A stretch of DNA of 11,157 nucleotides from an uncultured Lachnospiraceae bacterium. Lineage in GTDB: Bacteria > Bacillota > Clostridia > Lachnospirales > Lachnospiraceae. Where the stretch lies: contig CANPZR010000059.1 in NCBI GenBank assembly GCA_947589175.1, positions 1-11,157 of the forward strand. The letters run 5' to 3'. Below, one piece after another: positions 6,867-11,157 of the stretch (the stretch's first letter is position 1; each line of letters starts with the position of its first letter). Both the position numbers and the translations under genes were made by a program. The notes beneath the pieces were generated by a model. That model did no database searches and was not told the DNA's origin. It saw only the letters and a list, made by a program, of their open reading frames with translations.

Positions 6867-6895
6867 ATCGTATGTGACAGAGGCGGAAAATATGA
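6867..6895 (-). promoter_or_regulatory. Sigma-E-type (early mother cell) promoter of the asparagine synthetase gene
   Basis: On the minus strand, TCATATT (6895-6889) is followed after 14 bp by CATACGAT (6874-6867). The sigma-E consensus is KMATATT-N14/15-CATACANT: the -35 matches at every position and the -10 at all but one. The start would be near 6860, giving a leader of about 80 nt. I see no convincing sigma-A pair in the same gap. Confidence 0.55.
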
Positions 6896-6959
6896 TATCC
6901 GGGTCAAAAGCCATGCGTTTTATGAATGCATGAAAGAAAACCCTGTGATATTATGATAT

Positions 6960-6995
6960 CGTAATAAGATCGGCGTAATAAGATCGTAATAAGAT
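6960..6995 (+). repeat. Three 11-bp direct repeats upstream of the GH43 promoter
   Basis: CGTAATAAGAT occurs at 6960-6970, 6974-6984 and 6985-6995, identical each time, with offsets of 14 and 11 bp. The last copy ends 5 bp before the -35 element, so the copies are centred near -71, -57 and -46 relative to the predicted start. This is a typical place and form for a direct-repeat activator site. The regulator is not in the window. Confidence 0.75.
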
Positions 6996-7000
6996 TGCTA

Positions 7001-7029
7001 TTGATTCTTTTCAATTCATGCGCTATAAT
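7001..7029 (+). promoter_or_regulatory. Sigma-A promoter of the GH43 operon
   Basis: TTGATT (7001-7006) and a perfect TATAAT (7024-7029) are 17 bp apart. The predicted start is near 7036, leaving a leader of about 30 nt before the ATG at 7067. Three direct repeats lie directly upstream. I found no clear catabolite-repression (cre) box. Confidence 0.8.
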
Positions 7030-7066
7030 GTTTTCTTAGAAAAATGTGTTGAGAAGGAGGTACTTC

Positions 7067-8683
7067 ATGAAAAGGAGATTGAAGCAGATTGCGGCCGTTG
7101 CCATGTCCGTGGTGATGCTTGCAGGCTGTGGGAAGAGCACGGCGGAGAAAGCTCAGGAGGCCAGGGAGGCTCAGGGGCTGACGGACGCCGATTTTACAGT
7201 GTCCTATGACGGGATAAAGACGGCGATGCTTCCGGGGGGCGCGTCCGTGCACGATCCGTCGATTCTTGAAACAGACGATGGTTACTATATTTACGGATCT
7301 CATATGGCGGCGGCCAAGTCGGAGGATCTTACGAAGTGGTCCACCGCGACGGAAGGCACGGGATATTCGTCGGGGAATCCGATTTTTGGCAAGCTGTATG
7401 ACAGCAAGGATGGAGCGCTGCGCTTTACCGGGTGCGACAGCAGCGTGATCAAGACAGATGGAAGCGGCGGCGTCAGGATCTGGGCGCCGGACGTGAAGTA
7501 CAGTGAGAAGGCGGGAGTGTACTATATGTACTTCTGCACTACGTCTTCCTTCTGCGCGTCCACGCTCTGCTATGCCACGGCGGACAGTCCCGACGGACCG
7601 TTCGAGTGGAAAGGGAACCTGATTTATTCCGGACTGAACGAGAACAACTATAAAGAGACGGATGTTCTGGATTACGTGACAGACGATTTTGCCAAGGAGC
7701 ACTATTTCAACGGACCTACTTATGACAATAAGAAATATCCCAACGCGCTGGATCCGACGATTTTCTGGGATGCGGACGGCAGGATGTGGATGGTGTACGG
7801 CTCCTGGTCCGGCGGTATTTTCCTGTTAGAGATCGACGAGTCTACAGGACAGGTGATCCACCCGGAGGCGGACGAGGCCAACGGAGTAGACGCCTATTAT
7901 GGAAAGCGCCTGCTGGGCGGCGGACACGTGGCAATCGAGGCTCCTTATATTGTATATGATAAGGATGCGGGATATTATTACCTCTATGTCTCCTACGGCA
8001 ATCTGCAGAGGACCGGCGGATATCAGATCCGCGTGCTCCGCTCGGAGAAGCCGGACGGTCCCTATGTAGATATGGAGGGCAATACGCCTATCGAGGGCGG
8101 CAATCCTTCCTTCTTCGGACTGAAGCTCTCCGGCAACTACATGCTGCCGAGCCTGACGATGGCATACATGGCTACCGGTCACAACTCTGCCTTTATATCA
8201 AAAGACAATAAGCGCTACATCGTGTTCCATACCCGTTTTGAGAAAAAGGGAGAGTACCACCAGCCACGGGTTCACCAGTACTTTGTCAATGAAGAGGGAT
8301 GGCCCTGCATGCTTCCCTACCAGACAGGGGGAGAGACCATTTCCGATTCGGGCTATGAGGCCGCGAAGATTGCCGGCGATTATTACGTGACCGATCAGGG
8401 CATGTCCATGGATGCTGAGATTCCGGATGTGGAGAAGTGGATCTTTACCGAGGACGGCTTCGTCTTTACTCAAAAGGAGACAGGTACCTGGGAGCAGACG
8501 AAGGACACCCCGTATGTCCATATCAATTTTGACCTTGACAGCGAGGAAAAGGAAGACAAGGATGAGGACCAGAAGAAGTACAGCGGCGTGTTCTGCGAGA
8601 TGAATGACGAGGCGGGCACTCCGGTCATGACGTTCTCCCTGGTCGGTTCGAATGAAAGTGTATGGGGAGTTAAGTATGAGTAA
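7067..8683 (+). CDS. GH43-family lipoprotein, probable arabinan endo-1,5-alpha-L-arabinosidase
   Basis: A surface glycoside hydrolase anchored by lipid. The start at 7067 has AGGAGG (7055-7060) at 6-nt spacing and gives 538 residues; a GTG at 7046 would put the ribosome binding site inside the gene. A basic, hydrophobic signal ends in the lipobox LAGC (18-21). The five-bladed propeller of GH43 follows, with candidate catalytic residues Asp63 (VHDPS, base), Asp229 (ALDPT, pKa modulator) and Glu291 (VAIEAPYIVY, acid). His371 in TGHNS matches the central metal-site histidine of arabinanases such as Bacillus Abn2. A smaller beta-rich domain follows from about 430, with an acidic, lysine-rich stretch near 487-504, as in two-domain arabinanases of about 470-540 residues. 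It overlaps the next gene by 8 bp. Arabinan as substrate is inferred from subfamily-like motifs; an arabinofuranosidase or xylosidase is possible. Confidence 0.85.
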   Translation: MKRRLKQIAAVAMSVVMLAGCGKSTAEKAQEAREAQGLTDADFTVSYDGIKTAMLPGGASVHDPSILETDDGYYIYGSHMAAAKSEDLTKWSTATEGTGYSSGNPIFGKLYDSKDGALRFTGCDSSVIKTDGSGGVRIWAPDVKYSEKAGVYYMYFCTTSSFCASTLCYATADSPDGPFEWKGNLIYSGLNENNYKETDVLDYVTDDFAKEHYFNGPTYDNKKYPNALDPTIFWDADGRMWMVYGSWSGGIFLLEIDESTGQVIHPEADEANGVDAYYGKRLLGGGHVAIEAPYIVYDKDAGYYYLYVSYGNLQRTGGYQIRVLRSEKPDGPYVDMEGNTPIEGGNPSFFGLKLSGNYMLPSLTMAYMATGHNSAFISKDNKRYIVFHTRFEKKGEYHQPRVHQYFVNEEGWPCMLPYQTGGETISDSGYEAAKIAGDYYVTDQGMSMDAEIPDVEKWIFTEDGFVFTQKETGTWEQTKDTPYVHINFDLDSEEKEDKDEDQKKYSGVFCEMNDEAGTPVMTFSLVGSNESVWGVKYE

Positions 8684-8969
8684 GATTAAAGATTTCTTTT
8701 ATGACCGGGAAAACCAGTACAAGGTAGATATCATCAAGGACGTCTTTTCGTGGATTGTCATTACGGCGCTGGCATTCGTCTACTGGATGGCGATGCTTCT
8801 GATCCTGTCTTTGGTGCTGCTCAGCGTATGGCATGTGAAGTTCGACCAGATCGTTGTCTATTCGCTGATCCTGATGGGGCTGTCTTCAGCGGCATACCTG
8901 ATCTGGATTTTCCGGCGACGGGGCAAAGAAAAGGCAAGGGCAGAAAGAATAAGCAAAATGACCAGATAA
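8676..8969 (+). CDS. Small two-helix membrane protein of unknown function
   Basis: The ATG at 8676 has GGGGAG (8664-8669) at 6-nt spacing and overlaps the end of the GH43 gene by 8 bp (ATGAGTAA), so the two are probably translationally coupled. An in-frame ATG at 8652 lacks a ribosome binding site. The product has 97 residues: a charged N-terminus, a long hydrophobic segment (about 24-50), a second one (about 58-79), and a strongly basic tail rich in Arg and Lys. By the positive-inside rule both ends face the cytoplasm, forming a hairpin. I do not recognise a family. Its place suggests a role with the GH43 lipoprotein or with the transporter encoded downstream, but nothing in the sequence proves either. 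Confidence 0.8.
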   Translation: MSKIKDFFYDRENQYKVDIIKDVFSWIVITALAFVYWMAMLLILSLVLLSVWHVKFDQIVVYSLILMGLSSAAYLIWIFRRRGKEKARAERISKMTR

Positions 8970-9006
8970 AAAAACGGATCCGGGCTGAGGCTCGGATCCG
9001 TTTTTT
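8970..9006 (+). terminator. Strong Rho-independent terminator after the GH43 operon
   Basis: AAAAACGGATCCG (8970-8982) pairs perfectly with CGGATCCGTTTTT (8993-9005), followed by one more T. It begins one base after the stop of the small membrane protein. The A-run before the stem and the T-run after it make it likely to act in both directions. It separates the GH43 pair from the binding-protein gene. Confidence 0.9.
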
Positions 9007-9096
9007 ATATCACAAGAACAGAGAGGGTTTATGTTAAAAAAGTGTCATTATGAGGCGGGGGGAATTGGGAAATATGTACAAAATATACGAAAACAG

Positions 9097-9119
9097 ACAG
9101 GGGTTAGACCCTGTTTTTT
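9097..9119 (+). terminator. Second, short terminator-like hairpin in the 8970-9266 gap
   Basis: ACAGGG (9097-9102) and CCCTGT (9109-9114) form a 6-bp stem with a 6-nt loop, followed by a run of Ts to 9119. It may back up the terminator at 8970-9006 or attenuate an unseen short transcript. It lies upstream of the promoter at 9153-9181, so it should not affect the next gene. Confidence 0.55.
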
Positions 9120-9138
9120 ATAAAAAATGCCAATAATT

Positions 9139-9153
9139 ATACGGTATTCGTAT
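9139..9153. promoter_or_regulatory. Small palindrome abutting the promoter of the binding-protein gene
   Basis: ATACG (9139-9143) and CGTAT (9149-9153) are perfect inverted arms around 5 bp, overlapping the first base of the -35 hexamer. The position suits a regulator of sugar uptake, but 5-bp arms also arise by chance. No matching regulator is in the window. Confidence 0.35.
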
Positions 9154-9181
9154 TGACTTTTGTTCATATTCATAGTAATAT
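9153..9181 (+). promoter_or_regulatory. Sigma-A promoter of the solute-binding protein gene
   Basis: TTGACT (9153-9158) and TAATAT (9176-9181) are 17 bp apart, matching the sigma-A consensus at 5 and 4 of 6 positions. The start would be near 9188, giving a leader of about 80 nt. Complementary GCAAAA (9189-9194) and TTTTGC (9204-9209) could form a small hairpin at the very 5' end of this mRNA. Confidence 0.6.
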
Positions 9182-9266
9182 TAAGAGTGCAAAAGTCTTT
9201 TAATTTTGCCTGCTGGATTCAATGTCCACAGATGAAATTGACAAAATAAATTGATAGGAGGATGTT

Positions 9267-11157
9267 ATGCGGCGAAAAAACATGGCGAAAAAAATCAAAA
9301 AGACAATTGTGCTGGGATTGGCTGCCGCGCTGATTGCTGGTAGTGTAGGCCAGAAAGTCAGCGCCGAGCCGACGGATGACGCCGCGGATGTCTCGGAAGA
9401 GACGGATGCGGGACAGACGACGGGCGCGCAGGAGTATTCCAGTGAGCGTATCAGCAACAACTATACTCGGGTAAGTGCCAAGTATACGCTTTCGGATTAT
9501 GCGGGCGAGGCAGTTTCCTATCCAATTGACAAGGCAGTGACAGGAGACGCAAAGAAGAAATTGACAGATGACACGAAGGAGTATTCCGGTTCTTCCAAAG
9601 TTCTGGATCTGACAGCAGGGGACGACGTAGAGCTTAAGATTGACGTTCCCGAGGACGGACTTTATATGCTGAACATGGATTACTATTCGTACGACGAGTC
9701 CATTCTCCCGGTATCCATGTCGATCAAGGTAGACGGCGAGTATCCGTTCTACGAGATCCGGAACCTCAAATATGAGACCACATGGAAGCTCAGCGATGAG
9801 CCGGTGAAGGACCGTTACGGCAAAGAAGTCGTTGCCGTTCCCGAGAAGGTATTCCAGTGGGAGACCAGGGGGATCGGCGATTCCAGCTACAGGTATTCCG
9901 ACGACCTGAAGCTGGAGCTGAAAAAAGGAGTACATACCTTATCAATGAGCATCCAGGAAGGCAATTTCCTTCTTGGCAACATTACTCTGGCGCCGCCCGA
10001 GCAGGTGTCAAAGTATGTCAGCCCGGGAACGGCTGACGGGGACGCGCTCATTGAGGTGCAGGGCGAGAGTTTCTACACGACCAACGACTCTGCAATTCAC
10101 GGGGTGACGGAGTACGACGCGGACGTCGAGCCCTACAGCGTGGGAGAGACGACGCTGAACACGCTGGATTCCGACTCGTTCAACGCGGCGGGACAGTCTG
10201 TTACCTATAAGTTTGACGTCGAGAAGGCCGGCAACTACATGATCGGCATGAATTACCGCCAGTCCGAGAAGACGGATTTCCCGGTATTTGTGGATGTGCT
10301 GGTGGATGGAAAGATTCCCAGCGACGCATTCCGCTCCTACTCCATGGCATACGGAGCGGGATATCAGAGGCACACGCTTTCCAACGAGGCGGATGAACCG
10401 CTGACGATTGCGCTTGAACCGGGCGAGCACACGCTGACCTACACGATCAGCATGGACAACATCCGCTATATTATGGAAGGAATTGACGAGATTTCCTCCG
10501 ATGTAAACGATCTTTCCCTTGAAATTACCAAGGTTGCGGGTACCAACGCCGACAAGTACCGCGATTTGAGCCTTACCAGATACATTCCGGATCTGGAGGA
10601 GAGACTGAACAAGTACGCGGATGAGTTAGAGGAGCTAGAGCACAGCGCGGTCAAGTGGAGCAACAGTGATACCAACGTCGCTGTTATGTCCTCCATGCTG
10701 ATTGCGGCCAAGCAGCTGCGCAGCCTGGCTGAGGACACGGACGAGATCCCCTACCGTATTGCGGAGCTGTCTACCAGCAGCAACTCGGTTATCCACTACC
10801 TGGCGCAGGCCATCGACGATCTTTTGGAGAACGATTTGGCCATCGACCGCATCTGGATTTACCAGAGCGGCGCCGAGCTGCCGAAGGAGACGGGATTCTT
10901 CGAGGGCGTGGGAAGAAACGTAAAGCGTTTTATTTCCTCCTTCACCGACAAGTCCTATTCGGCCAACGCGGGCGACAGGGAACACCTTCAGGTATGGGTA
11001 AACCGTTCCAATCAGTATATCCAGACGATGCAGAAGATGATCGACGAGGATTTCACGCCAAAGACGGGCATTCAGGTAGACATCAGCGTCATGCCCGACC
11101 AGAACAAGCTGGTGCTGGCCAACTCGGCGGGCAACGCGCCGGATGTGGCTACCGGAC
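9267..11157 (+). CDS. Large exported sugar ABC-transporter solute-binding protein with N-terminal beta-rich repeats (partial)
   Basis: The frame is open from ATG 9267 (AGGAGG at 9256-9261, 5-nt spacing) to the window end, giving 630 residues with the 3' end missing. A signal peptide (basic start, core near 13-28) ends in VSA-EP, a signal peptidase I site after residue 33. Two similar beta-rich segments follow, about 118-235 and 309-398. Each has a DV..G.YM..M.Y core, a VDG turn and a late (L)..G.HTL strand, so they look like a duplicated carbohydrate-binding-type sandwich. Residues about 400-565 are mostly helical. From about 574, LQVWVNRSNQYIQTMQKMI, then FTPKTGIQVDISVMPDQNKL and NAPDVATG, is the start of a family 1 (CUT1-type) solute-binding domain. 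Complete clostridial proteins of this type are around 950-1000 residues, from memory. Sugar permease genes are expected just outside the window. The ligand is unknown; the GH43 neighbour suggests plant-derived oligosaccharides. Confidence 0.85.
   Translation, partial: MRRKNMAKKIKKTIVLGLAAALIAGSVGQKVSAEPTDDAADVSEETDAGQTTGAQEYSSERISNNYTRVSAKYTLSDYAGEAVSYPIDKAVTGDAKKKLTDDTKEYSGSSKVLDLTAGDDVELKIDVPEDGLYMLNMDYYSYDESILPVSMSIKVDGEYPFYEIRNLKYETTWKLSDEPVKDRYGKEVVAVPEKVFQWETRGIGDSSYRYSDDLKLELKKGVHTLSMSIQEGNFLLGNITLAPPEQVSKYVSPGTADGDALIEVQGESFYTTNDSAIHGVTEYDADVEPYSVGETTLNTLDSDSFNAAGQSVTYKFDVEKAGNYMIGMNYRQSEKTDFPVFVDVLVDGKIPSDAFRSYSMAYGAGYQRHTLSNEADEPLTIALEPGEHTLTYTISMDNIRYIMEGIDEISSDVNDLSLEITKVAGTNADKYRDLSLTRYIPDLEERLNKYADELEELEHSAVKWSNSDTNVAVMSSMLIAAKQLRSLAEDTDEIPYRIAELSTSSNSVIHYLAQAIDDLLENDLAIDRIWIYQSGAELPKETGFFEGVGRNVKRFISSFTDKSYSANAGDREHLQVWVNRSNQYIQTMQKMIDEDFTPKTGIQVDISVMPDQNKLVLANSAGNAPDVATG

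Noticed and set aside
6902..6907. Minus-strand TTGACC as a sigma-A -35 for the asparagine synthetase gene
   Set aside because: At 16-18 bp spacing no acceptable -10 follows, whereas the sigma-E-type pair next to it fits far better.
6891..6960. TATGATATC occurring twice (6891-6899 and 6952-6960)
   Set aside because: Nine AT-rich bases repeated once; the first copy overlaps the proposed sigma-E -35 and no further pattern links them.
7046..7066. GTG start for the GH43 gene
   Set aside because: AGGAGG at 7055-7060 would then be coding, and the signal peptide starts properly at ATG 7067.

Overview
The window reads as chromosomal DNA from an endospore-forming, Gram-positive anaerobe of the Clostridia, most likely Lachnospiraceae or close to it. 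Reasons: strong AGGAGG-type ribosome binding sites, sigma-A promoters with 17-bp spacers, a dipicolinate synthase pair (dpaA-dpaB), a CsoR/CopA copper module of the clostridial kind, and a very large clostridial-type sugar-binding protein. This is inference from the proteins; there is no rRNA or other phylogenetic marker. I see no insertion sequence, CRISPR array, tRNA or rRNA.

Layout. (1) 1-90: the tail of a small coiled-coil-type protein of unknown role. (2) 91-3484: a copper homeostasis operon, csoR then copA. One sigma-A promoter has one CsoR-type operator in its spacer and another over the likely start site, and the unit ends in a hairpin terminator. CopA carries a metal-binding domain at each end; the C-terminal one looks like a fused CopZ chaperone and is preceded by an internal ribosome binding site. 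(3) 3477-4953: dpaA-dpaB, making the spore-core compound dipicolinic acid, behind a sequence matching the sigma-K (late mother cell) consensus. (4) 4924-6895, minus strand: a glutamine-hydrolysing asparagine synthetase, resembling the sporulation type AsnO of Bacillus, behind a good match to the sigma-E (early mother cell) consensus. It converges on dpaB and shares a terminator hairpin with it, so this block looks like a small sporulation cluster. (5) 6960-9006: a GH43 lipoprotein (probable arabinanase or arabinosidase) and an overlapping two-helix membrane protein, behind a sigma-A promoter with three 11-bp direct repeats just upstream, closed by a strong terminator. (6) 9139-11157: a separate transcription unit starting with a large exported solute-binding protein that runs off the window. 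It has two beta-rich repeats and a helical region before the binding domain. With the GH43 enzyme it suggests uptake and trimming of plant-derived oligosaccharides; the substrate (arabinan?) is inferred only from the enzyme family.

Nothing here is clearly a wholly new system. The points most worth checking are the possible dual product of copA (CopA plus free CopZ), the sigma-E/sigma-K architecture of the asparagine synthetase/dipicolinate block, the GH43 plus small membrane protein pair with its repeat-type activator site, and the architecture and anchoring of the large binding protein.
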